DNA of 64,000 bases from Spirometra erinaceieuropaei (taxonomy: Eukaryota; Platyhelminthes; Cestoda; Diphyllobothriidea; Diphyllobothriidae), in contig CACRXP010000007.1 of NCBI GenBank assembly GCA_902702965.1, positions 3,007,908-3,071,907 on the forward strand, given 5' to 3'. Under the pieces are notes generated by a model. That model was not told where the DNA came from. It worked only from the letters and a program-made list of their open reading frames with translations, and searched no databases. The translations under genes and the position numbers were made by a program. Below, in pieces: positions 43,808 to 55,984 of the stretch (the stretch's first letter is position 1; every line of letters begins with the position of its first letter).

Positions 43808-46737
43808 AACCAGAAAATAATAACATTCATGATTACGGCTAGGGTTGGGTTCACCAGACGCATACCATCTTACCCAAACCGGCCTTCTTTAACAAATAAC
43901 CTTGAATTACCTATTTTCGTTCAGCTTACACGCCCCTACTTCACGTATTTCAATTTACATTAGAGTGATAAATAAACATATAGCAGAAATGGGAGTTTTC
44001 ACAACGCCTTCCACGGATTCCGTTAACTGCCGCGTCCGTCTGCCCCAATGAGGAAGCTAAAACCTACATCCTTGCTATATTGCAGGAGTCCATAGGCTTC
44101 ATTTTCTCAGTGGGCTTTCATGTTGCGGGCAGCCATTATGGCCAGTCTGGCGCAACTGTTCAAGGCCCCGTTATGTCAAGGTCATTCACCTTCGCAGCCA
44201 GCAGTTCTAGACGCGCTGACCTGCAGCCATTTGACCGACTTCAGCTCGGACACACATGCGTGCCATTGGCTGCTGAAAGCAAAATGCGGACGAAATCTCA
44301 TGTAACGCGCAACCAAAAAACCAAAAAATAAAAGAACAAACACAATGTGGTTTAATAAAGACAAACAAATAACAATGCTCAGTATGCTAAAAATGCAAAG
44401 TGGGACGATAATCATAATGAAAATACAATAGCAAATTACGTTACATTAATGACACTTCGAAATGAATGCTGTCTATGCCTACCGCTTGTCATACAGATCA
44501 CCAGTTAAGCAGGTCAAATGACAGACACATCCCTTCCGCCATATCTAACCAACTGACGTTGCTTGGCGGTCCACTGGAAGCTTAAGACCATGAAAAATTC
44601 AAAGTTTGAGCAAACTGCCTGAAATTTCCAAAACGGGTTACGGTATTCTGATTTAGGTTCCGATACTCTTTTACACTGAACATCAGCTCTTCGAAGCTAT
44701 TATATATGCCATTTTGGTATCAGACGCCTAACCTGTTCACGCATATTCAGTACTTGTTTTAGGACTACAGTGTGCACGTTAGGAGGTAGTAACCAAACCA
44801 AATTTTAGAGAACGAGGACTTAGCCTACGGCAGTCCAGTAAGCAATTCTCCTCGAAAATTCTTGCTGTTTCTACCTTTTCCGTCGGCCATTTTTAAGAAC
44901 ATTGGACAACGGTAGGGTAGAGGACCTCGGTAGGTTGTCGGTAGACTGGATATCGTGTGCTGATGCATTTATTTGCAATATCTTGCCAGGTACTTATGAC
45001 TGGCCGTTGTGTCCAAGAGCGAAAGAACAAGAAACGGAGACCAATTGTTCATGAATTAAGAGATGACAGAAATGTCTCCCAGGCGATAGTCTCAGTTGTC
45101 CGATGGTCAGACACTCTTTCAAGATGGAACACCATGGATACCGTATCTGCATACACTGATTATTATACTCGAAAGTATCGATTTTGCTACCGACCGTCTT
45201 CTATGTTTTACTGCATCCCGTCAGCTTACATGTTCGGTGTGCCGCCCCCCCCTTTACCACAGCCTTCACCCGGCCGTTTCCAAACATTGTCGTGATTCTG
45301 TCAGTTTTTCTCTGAACCACATCAAAACATGCAGGCACCTCTTGCCTTGTTATAGGAGCCGGTTGCCTAAGAATGCCGTAACCTTTGATATTTATTACTT
45401 TACTGAGATTATTAATGTCATTCGCCGGGTGGCTCAGTGACTGACGGTATCAACCAAACATAATTTCGCAAAACTTAAACTTAAGAGAGTTCTAGAATCC
45501 ACTGCAGCTCGCGTGAAAATGTTCGATCAGTCGCGTGATAGCCGGCGGAAGCATTCCGCAAATTGTTGCCGCCAATCACTCCCCAACTGTGTCCACACAG
45601 TCGCAGCTGCCCATGCCGCCACCTGAACGCATCTTCCTCTGCAACCACAACACAAGCTACTTAAACACCACCCCTCGGCGAATGCAACACAGATTGCCCC
45701 ACGAACCTACAAAAGACGCCGTCACCACTCTATCGGGGACTCTCAGGCATGATTGGATACAGTCAACACCAGCCCTGGCTTCGGCAGACACCACCACCGC
45801 CTGGGAGGACAACCCTGGGTTCTGTATGCAATAAACCCCTCATTCTGGTGCCTTCTGTCTTCTTCTTGCGAGTCGGGATTTGACCTGACGATGATGACGC
45901 TTCACTGCTTAGCTGCTATAAATCTCCTAGACGGAGATCGTTATCTTAGAGGTAGTCGCAGCCTACTACTCTGCATGAACTTCTGCTGGCTTCTGATAGA
46001 TCTCCATCGAGAGAACCGGTGGTGGCGGCTTTGACGGCGAGAAGGGTGCTTCCGATCACCATAAATATTTCCAGACTGAATTAAACCTCTGGACTGACGT
46101 AACGCACAAAGCAAGATATGCGTGAGAACTGTCTCTTGCAGGTTCGTGAATATGAGTCGCACAACAACCAACACGTTACAGCCTGTAGGGCTTTACTTTA
46201 GTCGGTCAAAACTTATAGCGCTTCTTGAAGTTTCTGTCCAACTTGGGAAGGACGTGACTATTATATCAATTCTCCTACCTTATGCACCTATCTGACCTCA
46301 AAGAAATGTCCGAATAAAAGGACTATGCTAACGTAGTATTTTCGTCCCAGGGAAAATGAACTTACCTGTATTCAGAAGACGAGGTAGCGAGCATACGTAG
46401 CTTTCGATAAATTCTCGTCGGGTCAGTACAGTTATATAGAAACGGGGTAGAAGTAAAACATGTCAGCGATAAGAGAAATCGATAAAAGTTCTCCTTAAAA
46501 CACAGGCGGGGTGTGGGAATATGGGGGAGGGGGGGGGGTAATAGTAGTCATTGTCAAGGCCGGGGTGAGAGCGGAAGTGCGCGGCGGGAGTTGCACCGTT
46601 AGTCGACCTTCGACCACTGTAGGCGCGGAGCCTGAACGGGGTTCTTCGGTGCGCGTAAGATTGGCTTTCGTAACCTAGTGGCGGCCGCTTCCGCTGTTGC
46701 TAACAGGCGCTGGCCTGGTAGCTTAGAGTAGCTCGAT
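43808..46737. other. No gene recognised
   Basis: Nearly 3 kb without a convincing frame. A 99-codon Thr/Pro-rich frame at 45535-45834 resembles no domain I can name. A G-run lies near 46525. Confidence 0.35.
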
Positions 46738-46950
46738 GGGACCTTCTAAATCACACGAAAAGCTTCGCTGGGGTCCACACGATGTCCGGAATCGACAACA
46801 TGCGCGAGAATAGCGCTGCTTATACTCCTTGTTTCTCCTTTTCCCAGCCATGCCGGGGGGTGTTCCCGTATTCTCTTGGATAAGCGCCGACTCGTGCGAC
46901 CAATATAACCTGCTCCACAGGAGCAAGTGAAGGAATATATGCACATGGAG
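46738..46950 (-). pseudogene. GIY-YIG domain fragment of a PLE-1 relative
   Basis: MCIYSFTCSCGAGYIGRTSR, LSKRIREHPPAWLGKGETRS and ISSAILAHVVDSGHRVDPSE closely match the endonuclease of PLE-1 (25.1-27.7 kb), with the core residues intact. The frame ends after AFRVI; both sides are truncated, giving only about 66 codons. No ribozyme-like end is attached. Confidence 0.75.
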
Positions 46951-46984
46951 GTGGTCTGTTCTCATGCCTGCTCTAGCCGGTCTG

Positions 46985-47140
46985 AAAGACGTCTCGAATT
47001 GTACTCCTCAACGTGTGACTGTCTGTGGCGGTGGATCTGGACAGGTTGACGGAAACCAAGTATCAGAGATACAAGAATCATTTCCGTGTCTTGATGAACT
47101 GTGTCGAGCCAGGTTTTGAACTGACCTCCTATTCTGGTGG
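46985..47140 (-). pseudogene. RTE-like LINE, 3' tail fragment
   Basis: Matches the tails at 13480-13640 and 57000-57200: GTGTCTTGATGAACTGTGTC, GAGCCAGGTTTTGAACTGAC and GGCGGTGGATCTGGACAG are shared blocks. It is out of frame and short. Confidence 0.6.
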
Positions 47141-47214
47141 CGAGTATCTGCTATCTACCCACCATCTTTCCGTTGTAATTGTTGGTCATAATCCTAATCA
47201 AGTGTTTACTGTGA

Positions 47215-47450
47215 ACCAAGGTGTGTGAAGTGGAGTACCATCCATCTGCGCTCTCCTCCCCGCCTCTGGTCTTCTTGACTCTGTCTTGACATCGTGTCCA
47301 GGCGGGGAGGAGAGAATGCGATGGATGCTGTGCAAGTCTACTCTCACTATAAACTAATTCACGCGAAAGTCACCGTGTCCGTTTCACCTTGCTGTGAAGC
47401 GTACGGTGGACATAGCTGGATGAGACGGTCGAATTGTCATTCCAATCACA
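47215..47450 (-). repeat. Dispersed repeat R2
   Basis: Inverted relative to 42.4 kb: GTCTTCTTGACTCTGTCTTG, GCAAGTCTACTCTCACTATA and TCACCTTGCTGTGAAGCGTA are shared, in reversed order. Confidence 0.55.
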
Positions 47451-48837
47451 GTGAAGTAATCCTTCATAAGTCAAATTACAATTAACCAGCTACTGTATTT
47501 TCTACTACTTTTATCTTTCACAGAATTATGTCGAGCCGCACCACAGTAACATATGCATAAAAACTAATCTAAATACATCCCTTCGGCAGACGGTACGTGG
47601 TCACCATATTTCCATCAGTAAACAGTCATTGCTTTTGTAAAACAATATGCACTCTGGAGTTCTTATCGGTTGGTGTTCAGGTCCACAGTTATCCTTTTCT
47701 TGCCCCAAGATTAACTGCCTCACTAGGTTGATGGGAAACTATCATTGGCGCGAGCAATTCCTTTTGCGAAAAAGGTGCTAGGTGTTATACGTTCCTTGTA
47801 CAGTAGATATTACCCTATCAACGTACTTGCGTGCCGGTGGATGACCAGCTTCATCTGAGTTCCAAGGCGTTAAAATCCCGATGCATTGGACCACAGTCAC
47901 GTAAGTCAGACATGCTTCGGGAAAAATTGAAAAAATCGACCTTCAGTGCTTGAGTACACGTGTATCGTCGTTTATCCCCGGTAGTTTTCGGTTTCCGATA
48001 TACTGCAAGCTGTCCTCAAAAGTTAACCATAGAGTTGTGATTTAATTGACGTCTACCCATCGAACGTAAGTAACAAACATGTATGCATGTATTTCAAGGG
48101 GTGGTTATATTTAATTGTCCCCAAATATTCCCCGATATTCACCCTTTAATTGTATCGCATCGTGAGGTATGCAGGCAAATATTTTTCCACTTTATTATAG
48201 TGAACAAAGCTGTTAACCAAGTGCTTAACTGGGTGGTAAATAAAATGCAATTGTCGACGCCATGTGGGAGGGTAGAAACAGCCGGTAAAAGAAGGTTCAG
48301 GGTAAAAAGAGGCCTGTCTACTCATACAGGGAAGTGTACGCTCCGAACAACTGATTCCCGAAGCTCTGGTTGTAGGAGTCACTAACTAGTCACGAAACTC
48401 GGGTAAACAATAATAGAGTTTAGGCAACAAAGGTCTGAGTCCTCAGGCAGCAGCTGGTTCAGGCTTATCGGCCGTTGCAAATGGCGACGTACAACGTTCC
48501 TTGTTGAAGTGGGTCCAGCAGCGGTCACTTGGGGGGGGGGGGGATAAGTTTATATTTAGGCAGGTCAACGCAAGATCTGCCACAATCTCCATTTCCTCAC
48601 CCACCTTGCATCGATGGCAGGAAGAATTCAAGACGACCAGGGGTGGGCGCGGGCTCATTGGCTGACAAGATTAGGCTACCGGCCTACGCGCGCCACATCC
48701 ACGCCCTCGCCCCCACTTCAGGCGCATCAAGCTGTTCTGGAGGCGACTCGGATTCCAAATGAACCGTGAAAGAGGCCCTAAATATCGCATTAACATGGAG
48801 CCACTGAGGTCTGTTTGGAAGTACTTTGTACTTGTCA
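47451..48837. other. No gene recognised
   Basis: Unassigned; a run of at least 12 G lies at 48532-48543. Confidence 0.35.
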
Positions 48838-48925
48838 TCGTGGCTCATCCATCCGACTTTGATGATGTCCCAAATTGTGCCCCTCCACGGGTGACGATCA
48901 TGGGAATATGGACCTTTTGTATTGC
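48838..48925 (-). pseudogene. RTE-like LINE tail scrap
   Basis: GATGATGTCCCAAATTGTGC and CCTCCACGGGTGACGATCAT parallel the sequence at 13493-13535. Confidence 0.5.
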
Positions 48926-49167
48926 AGGTGGCCTTGAGCTAAATTTCAGGGGCAGGCGTCCCTTCCAATGCGACTTCCAATAAGTACTAACCCCATGGAG
49001 GTCTGGCCTTTAGTTATTGTTCAGTCCAGCAGAGTAGCGAATCATGAGCAAAGCGGCCGACGCTAACTTAACCACGCACAACAAGGACTGAATTTGGGAA
49101 ACCGAGCTGTTAGTTCAATGTGCCCTCTTTTATCTGTAAGCTGGCCTTTTCGCTACGTTGATAGTTA

Positions 49168-50404
49168 TAGTAGGTAGGCTAACTCTTGAAATGTCAGTCG
49201 AAATTCCGAAAAGCGTTTTCCTTTCGAAAAGATAAATTAAGTAGGGTTGTAAAACTAGTCAGTCTGAAACATAATTCTATAACATTTCCGTTATCGCAAG
49301 ATGCCGGCTTTTGAATGAACTTCCTTCCGGCTGCATGCAAAAACTACACTCTGTAAAAAATGACCACATATGTAGCATGCATTTTTCTAATTGATTTTCG
49401 GTGCCTTTAAAGATTCCATTTTGTTTCATGGAAAACATGCATAAAAATATTCATTATTTTGCATATTCGGTAGATAATTACGCCTTTTTATAAGTTTATA
49501 CTCGTAGGTGGGACATAATTCTGTTTTAAAAAAGTTTCTAATTGTGAGACTTTTAAATACCATACAATGGCCGTTCATAAATCGTCATATCTCTGCATTT
49601 ACTAATGTGGCTTGTAAAGTTAATAATATGGATCAAATTCACTGTTTAATTTTATGGACCCTATATAGTCCTCCTTTATAACCGTAGAGAAATCTGTGGT
49701 TTTCCGTACGCGGAAAATATACGGCTTGCAGTTTGGAAACCCTGAATCCAAGTGTTACGGTAGAGCGGGTTCAAAATGATTCGGGAATTGGAGAACTTTT
49801 TTAAAACCAAATTATAGCCCTCCTTCGAGTTTAAAATTAAAAGAAGACGTAATTATCTACTGAATGTGCAAAAGAATGAATACTTTAACGCATGTTTTCC
49901 ATGAAGTATAATTGCACTTTCATGGGCATCGAAAATCGTTGAGAAAAATTCATGCTACTAATGTTGTCATTTTTCCCAGAGTGTAGTTTTTGCATGCAGC
50001 CGGAAGGAAGTTCATTCGAAAGCCGGCATTCTGAGGTAACGGAAATGTTATAGAATTGTGTCCCCCCTTCAAGTATAGAATTAGAAAAAGACGGAAGTAT
50101 CTACCGAATGGGCAAAAGTATGAATATTCTTTGCATGCTTTCCATTAACTATAATTGGACATTTAAGGACATAAAAAATCTATGAGAAAAGTGCATGCTA
50201 CTTAAGTAGTCATTTTCGCAGAGGCTAGTTTTCGCATGCAACGGAGAGGAAGTTCATTCGAAAGCCGGCATCCTATGGAAACTGAATTATTATACAGTTA
50301 TGTTGCAGGCTGACTAGCTTTATAACCCTATTCAATCTATCTTTTTGAAAGGAAAACACATTTCGGAATTTCGGTTGACATTTCATGAGTTAGCCCACAT
50401 ATTG
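49168..50404 (+). mobile_element. MITE-like element with a duplicated right arm
   Basis: TA then TAGTAGGTAGGCTAACTCTT on the left; TTTCATGAGTTAGCCCACAT then ATTG and TA on the right. Length is 1237 bp because the right arm occurs twice (about 49810-50058 and 50066-50404), with separate copies of the GAAAGCCGGCAT and TTGCATGCA blocks. No coding potential. Confidence 0.7.
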
Positions 50405-50734
50405 TAGTCCACTCAGTGTGCCCTAGCTAGACTCGGCTCACTGAGCGTGCCAAGGGTATCATACGGTCGACGCTCAATTCTGGCTGGATTGCATTGAAGG
50501 CGTGATTCGCCAGGCGATTGTGACCAGGTGTTTATTGCTAAACACGGCTTGTAAGTGAACCAGCGTCAGTCGGCGGACAACAGTGTGAACTGTCGGCTAC
50601 TAATCGCACAAGTTTAGACGGCACCGGATGGGTGGGTGTCACGGTCTATGCGACCTCGAATTGCTCTGTAAATGTCAGGTCATCAGACTGCTGCACTCAC
50701 ATTCTGATTTACTAGTCGTGACACTTCAGCCCTC

Positions 50735-52115
50735 AACCAGTAAATAACACCTGAAATTTAAAAACACGTTTTCGGTTAGGCGGGATTGTAATATGGATTA
50801 TCGCGCAGTAAGATCTCTAGATATTTGGGCTACGTTAGGATGCCGGCTTTTGATTGTGCCTTTTACTAATGTCCTATGAAAACCACAGATGGTAAAGCGA
50901 ACTGCTTATTAGTGGAGATTTTTCCGCTGATTTTTTACGTTCTTCTTAATTCAGATATATTTGGTAAAACACTAGAATAGAAAATAACATAATCGTTGCT
51001 TTTCAATTTCCTTAGAAGTCACCTGCGAACTTGGGGCAGATCAGTTTATTCAAGGTCTATAGGCTCAGACGGAGATTTTTAAGTATGAATATTGGGGCCG
51101 AAGTCCATCAGCTACAGGGGACAACCGCGTAATATTAACTAACTGCCGACAGGCAGCTAGTAGTATACCTTAAGGTAAGCTGATTCCAGCGGACAGGGAA
51201 TGCTGGAGGACTCACTGATGAGCCCCTTGCAGTTGTGTCATGCAACAGCAGAATATCGTCGAAACATGCGTGTATGGGCCTTTGGCTATTACCTGTTCTC
51301 TTAGTATGGAATCAGCTTACCCGTAAATCCCTATGATGTAGGTAATCGTGCCCAAAATTCCATGGAGATTAGTGTTCGGGTTACGGTTGTGGTTGAGTTC
51401 AGTCTAGGGTTGGCACATCGCAGTGGGAACCCTTCCTGGAATTTGACGAAAGGGGGATTCCTATCTCCGTGTACAGAACAGTTTACATTCTCGCATTCAT
51501 TCGGTAGCAATTTAAGTCTTCTGCAGATTTTAAACTCGAGGGAAGAGTGTGTTGCGGTCTAAAAACATTGTAGTCATGAGATATTTGAAAAGACCGTAAA
51601 AGGCCCACTTAAATAGCACCGCATCTACCCGTTTATTGATGCTGCTTACGAAATGTGTAACGCGGCCTCTATTAATGACAAAATTGTAGGAGTCTCATGT
51701 GATGTCTTCATAATGGCACAGGGAGATGTGTGATTTTCTTTATATGGAGAGTAAACAGCCTGTGGGTTGGGAAGCACCAGTGCAATTGCAACGGTAGGAC
51801 GGGTTCAACGGGAATCGGAAATTTTTTGCCGAAACTGAGGAGTAAGTTATCTTTAAACATAAAATTCGAGGGAGAGATGATTTTTCACCAAATGATCACA
51901 CGGAGGAATATTTGGGTGATTCCTTTCTATAAAATAAAATTGAATTAAGAAGGGCCTCGAGAATCAGTGGACAAATCCATACTAGGGTGGTCGGCCTTCG
52001 CAAGAAACCGGCAAGAATCGTGCTTGAAAGCTGCCATCCTGACGGGACTGAACAATATCGGGTTTATGCGACATGATACTCCATATTATAACCCCACTCC
52101 AGTAAAATAACGAGG
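50735..52115 (+). mobile_element. Divergent MITE-like element, poorly defined
   Basis: Blocks such as CCTGAAATTTAAAAACACGT, GGATGCCGGCTTTTGATTGT, GAAAGCTGCCATCCTGACGG and TATAACCCCACTCCA match the two arms of the family at low identity. Ends are uncertain, and unrelated sequence is included between the arms. Confidence 0.4.
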
Positions 52116-52529
52116 AACATCGAAGAAGGGCCGTCTGCTCTGGTAGCGAACTCCGAAATGCATGTGATGCATTTTCGCAACAAACCTGCCATCCCTAAAC
52201 TCTATCCCTCTGCCTGAAACCTACTGCTTGGAGATACCCTCATCCGGTTCATTTAACATCACCAAGCAGGCACACTTCAGACTCCGTTTAGTCAGATTCG
52301 CCAGTTTATTTCAACGAGGCCCAAACGGCCTTGACAGTGTAATACAATCAAAGCCAATCAATGAAACGTAATCCACGTCGGGTCAGCAAGACGGATCTCG
52401 CATGCTAACCAGGCACTTGTCAGTGTCTTCGTGGGTTTGCAATGTCCAGAAGTCTTTTTCTGTTGCCTGATCAGTGGAATTAATCCGAAATTCGCCAGTA
52501 AATAACACCTGGAGAAAATCAGAGACATT

Positions 52530-52800
52530 AATTCCTACCTCATATTGACCCAACTGTGAAAAATCGGCGCCTTCGTGGGATTAGAACCCACGCAGTAAGG
52601 GGAAGGCTTTAATACAGCCAACGCTCTAACCACTTGAGCTACGAGGCCCCTCCGGACGACGCGAGTCTAATCACATTTGAGTCAATTTACCCGCCCAACC
52701 TACTGCAGCGTCTTGAATCCACCAAATCTAATACAGTAAGCTGATCGACCAAGCAGGATTCCCTAAGTAATTCACCTAGAATCCACCAGATGACTACCAG
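52530..52800 (-). repeat. tRNA-like repeat, copy 3, interrupted at its end by a LINE
   Basis: The same module as at 749-1102. On the minus strand there is the shared block, then the tRNA-like part at 52566-52650 (A box TAGCTCAAGTGG, B box GGGTTCTAATCCC). It stops at GACTACCAG (52800), and the missing continuation GCTCACGTAATTCAT reappears at about 55290. Confidence 0.7.
52566..52650 (-). tRNA. tRNA-like sequence in the repeat, probably a pseudo-tRNA
   Basis: 85 nt. The acceptor ends GGGGCCT and AGGCGCC pair at six of seven positions. D-arm and T-arm text is present, with a long variable arm (TTCCCCTTACTGCG), as in Ser/Leu-type tRNAs. The anticodon stem is imperfect, so the identity is not assigned. 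Confidence 0.35.
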
Positions 52801-55289
52801 TACGCCCCGTTTGTTAAGTAATTTTAAAGGCATCATATTTGTTAGTATTTACATTTCCCCCTCCTCCTGTGAAGGCGCATTAACCCATTTTTTCGACTTC
52901 CTCTCACAAAAACTTGCTATATTATCCTGCGACTATCTTACTCTCTTATGCGGTGATTTTAATCGCGTGAATTTACGTCCCCTTACACTTTTAGGCTTCG
53001 ATGATCTTGCCTCCTTTAATGCTCGCGCAGATGCCCCTCTTGATCATATTCTGACTAACCACAGCAAGCTTTTTACCTAAAAACAGGGCTCCATTGTCAG
53101 GTTCTGACCATTCCATTTTATTGTGTCTTCCAAAAATCCATTCCACTTCAAAACGTGCACTGCTTGCCAAGCCTGAGAGAAAGGTTAAGGTTCGCAACAC
53201 GTCCGCCCAAAACATTCTCATGCTTCAGACTTGCATTTCTCTTACTATCCCCACTTTAGTTGAACATTCTAATGTTGAATCTTGTTCTTCCAACCTGACA
53301 GCGTTTTTAAATGAAATTTTCGATATTTGCTGCCCTTTTGATACTGTTATGGTACGACCGGATAGAATTTCTTCCCCCTATCTGAAATCGTTAAGACGTA
53401 AAAAAGAACTCTTCTACAAGCTAGGCTTACGTGATAACCTTAAGGAAGTTACCGTCTTAATAAAAACAGAGATTGACAGGCTAAATAGCCTGTTTGTCAG
53501 CCAACTTTTTTCCTCTTCTTACTCCCCCCCTTTCCCCCATTCCTCAGATGAGATTTGGAAAAATCTTAAGCGTCTCACTGGCCATCGCAACACGCCGGTG
53601 CATGTGGATGCAGATTTAGACTCCCTAAATAAAAATTTTATATTTAGTCACAATGAACCCCATCTTCCCTTAGAAGACTTTCCCCTATCACCGAGTACAT
53701 TCCAACCCGTGTCTTTGGCAACAGTAGAGAAACACCTTAAAAAGGTCCGTGGATCAACAGCTGCCGGACCGAATGGTGTCTCGCCTTTTCTTCTTAAATC
53801 TTGCAGTTCTCAGATAGCCCCTATTTTAACACACCTAATCAATATGTCTTTCATGGAGTTCAAGATTCCCGACGCCTGGCGTACAGTGAGAATCACTCCC
53901 ATCCCTAAAAAGCCTGCTAACTTTGATCCTAAATCTTTTCGCTCAATTGCCTGCTCCTTTGCAATATTAAAGCTTGCTGAAAGAGTTGCCCTAGATATCA
54001 TAAAGCCTTTTTCTTCCAGTTTTTCCGACCCCTTACAATTTGCATACAAAGCTTAACGGAGTACTTTAGATGCTGTCGCCCTTGTGGTCCACTCTGCTCT
54101 AAAAGCATTAGACAAGGGCTGCCGCGAGTATGCGTGTGCTTTTCTTGATTACTCCTCCGCCTGCAATACTGTCCCGCGCCCTCTTCTCCTTTTCAAAACC
54201 TCCGCATGTGGCTCTCCAGGCTGGGTCGTCTCTTGGCTGAACGATTATTTTAGCTTCCGCGCCCAATTTGTCCAATCTGGCAAGCGGAAATCTTCGACCC
54301 TTCCCAATGACTGCGGTGTTCTTCAAGGTTCCATTCTATCCCTTCACCTTTTTTCCCTCCACACTGATGATCTCAGGTCCCCTAATGACTGTCTTCTGGT
54401 CAGGTATGTTGACGATGTGGTTGTTGGACACCCTCTCAAAAGACAGACCCACCTCCGGTCTCTAAAGGATGGCCTAAACCATGTCCTAGAGTGGTCGGAC
54501 GAAAATGGTCTCCTAATTAACAACCAAAAATCCGTTCAGTGTATTTTTCGACTGCGGCCCTCTCCTAACCCTGATTCCTCTGACATTCTTCCGAACGAAG
54601 TATCCTCTTTCAGGTATCTCGGCGTTACTTTGTCCTCAAATCTTTCTTTTGCCCTCCATATTGAGTCCCTATTTATTAAAGTTCGTAAAATTCTTTACTA
54701 CATTCGTCGTTGACTTTCCTACCACACACCTCAACCCTTAATCTGGCGATTCATTGATGCCTGCACTCTTCCTCTTATCCTATACTGTTCTCCTGCATTT
54801 TTCCTGCTTTGTTAAAAAAGGATCTTTTAATTTTGAAACGAATCCTCTGCATGCTCTCTTCTGCTGCTGGCGTTTCTTATATTTTTTTAGTTGACACTAT
54901 CTTACAACGACACTTCAATGCGGTCAAGCATTTTGCTGGTCGAATTCTAGATGACGTTGCCCATCCCCTACATTCCGATCTTATGTCTGCCAAGTCTTCC
55001 CGCCCGATGCGCCGCAACTTCCGTCTTATATCCTGTCGCACATCGGCTTATCGAGCTTCTGTATTGCCATTCCTAGCGCGCTATCTTACGTGCGAAGAGA
55101 CAGAAATACAGAAGCTAAGACTTGAACTATCCCCATAATAATCGTTTCTTTGTGTTAAACTTTGACTCATGAATAATCTATTAACTTATTTACTGCCCAT
55201 AGTGAAGAGAGCCAACTTTTTGCTGAAAATTTTTAACATATGATTTCAAAATAAAGCGCATTCCTCTCTTCCTCTCTCTCTCTCTCTCA
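52801..55289 (+). mobile_element. LINE inserted in tRNA-like repeat copy 3
   Basis: Encodes the end of an APE-type endonuclease, a reverse transcriptase and a C-terminal region, then a 3' UTR ending in a (CT)n tract at about 55265-55289. 5'-truncated within the endonuclease. Both junctions fall inside one tRNA-like repeat, which defines the insertion limits. No clear target duplication beyond CAG. Confidence 0.75.
52810..55138 (+). pseudogene. LINE endonuclease-reverse transcriptase, nearly continuous, four lesions
   Basis: Endonuclease end: LTLLCGDFNRVN (GDFN), LDHILTNHSKL and, after a frame change at a T-run near 53060-53075, SGSDHSILLCL (SDH). Reverse transcriptase: RITPIPKKPANFDPKSFRSI, LQFAYKA then TAA (54054-54056), RSTLDAVALVVHSALKAL, ACAFLDYSSACNTVPRP (motif A), CGVLQGSILSLHLFSLHTDD (motif B), LVRYVDDVVVGHP (motif C, YVDD). 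A TGA at 54714-54716 and another T-run shift near 54797 precede LLKKDLLILKRILCML, a C-terminal region. It would nick DNA and copy its RNA; lesions and 5' truncation disable it. Jockey/CR1 group is likely. Confidence 0.8.
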
Positions 55290-55332
55290 GGCTCACGTAA
55301 TTCATAGATGTTTTGGCAGATTCTGAATAATT
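55290..55332 (-). repeat. tRNA-like repeat copy 3, remainder
   Basis: GCTCACGTAATTCATAGATG and TTTTGGCAGATTCTGAATAA match 1044-1085 directly after the GACTACCAG position, showing where the LINE entered. Confidence 0.65.
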
Positions 55333-55499
55333 CCTACAGCCAGTGTGCCGTCTGCGTTACTATCCGGGCAGCTGGCTGAGCGAACTTTTAGTACAAAATA
55401 CCATGCAGTAGCGGTAGAAGGGTGCTCACCGATCACGTTATGAAGCCCACTCGTCCCGTTAGAAGCCGTACAGTCGTGAGAACTATAGGCAGAATGACC

Positions 55500-55600
55500 C
55501 TACGGACAAAGACAATGGGGAACTGGAGTGGCCACCTCTAGTTTGCTAGTCTTCATCAGTCGGCCATACCCAGCACCGAGATATGCAATTCTGACTATAT
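55500..55600 (-). repeat. SINE-like repeat, partial
   Basis: GTCTTCATCAGTCGGCCATA and CCCAGCACCGAGATATGCAA match the tail of the tRNA-derived SINE in reverse orientation, next to a full + copy. Confidence 0.45.
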
Positions 55601-55624
55601 TAAACGCTGCTGTGCAGCTGCGGA

Positions 55625-55870
55625 CGGGGCTTGAGAGAGGGAAACCCCCAAGGTACAACGGGACGAGTGAGGTTCGTAACACAATCGGTGCGCGTCCCTC
55701 TACCGCAACCGACAGGACATCGAGTTCGTGGTGTTGGACTTCTGACCGGCAAGCCACGAATTCGAGCCTCGGGGGTCGCATATCTCGGGGATGGATATGG
55801 CTGGTTGATAACGACTGACAAGCCGGAAACGGCCGCTTCAGTCTCCCTTGTTTTTGTCAGTAGTGCTATC
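55625..55870 (+). repeat. tRNA-derived SINE-like repeat, best copy
   Basis: Order: GGCTTGAGAGAGGGAAACCC, AAGGTACAACGGGACGAGTG, then a tRNA-like part with GTTCGTGGTGTTGGACTTCT and GAATTCGAGCCTCGGGGG (B box), then GGCTGGTTGATAACGACTGA and a tail. The body precedes the tRNA-like part, as in the other repeats here. Confidence 0.6.
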
Positions 55871-55984
55871 ATACCATTCAATAAATTGTTACTGAGCTAA
55901 TTGCAAAGCGTCAGCATTCCCTGTATCGTCCGTACCCAAACAAACCTCACAGCCTTGTTCTTTGCTGTAACTATCTATTCGCCC

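Noticed and set aside
43323..43826. Long Ser/Gly- and Leu-rich reading frames
   Set aside because: They are translations of the (CTA)n microsatellites.
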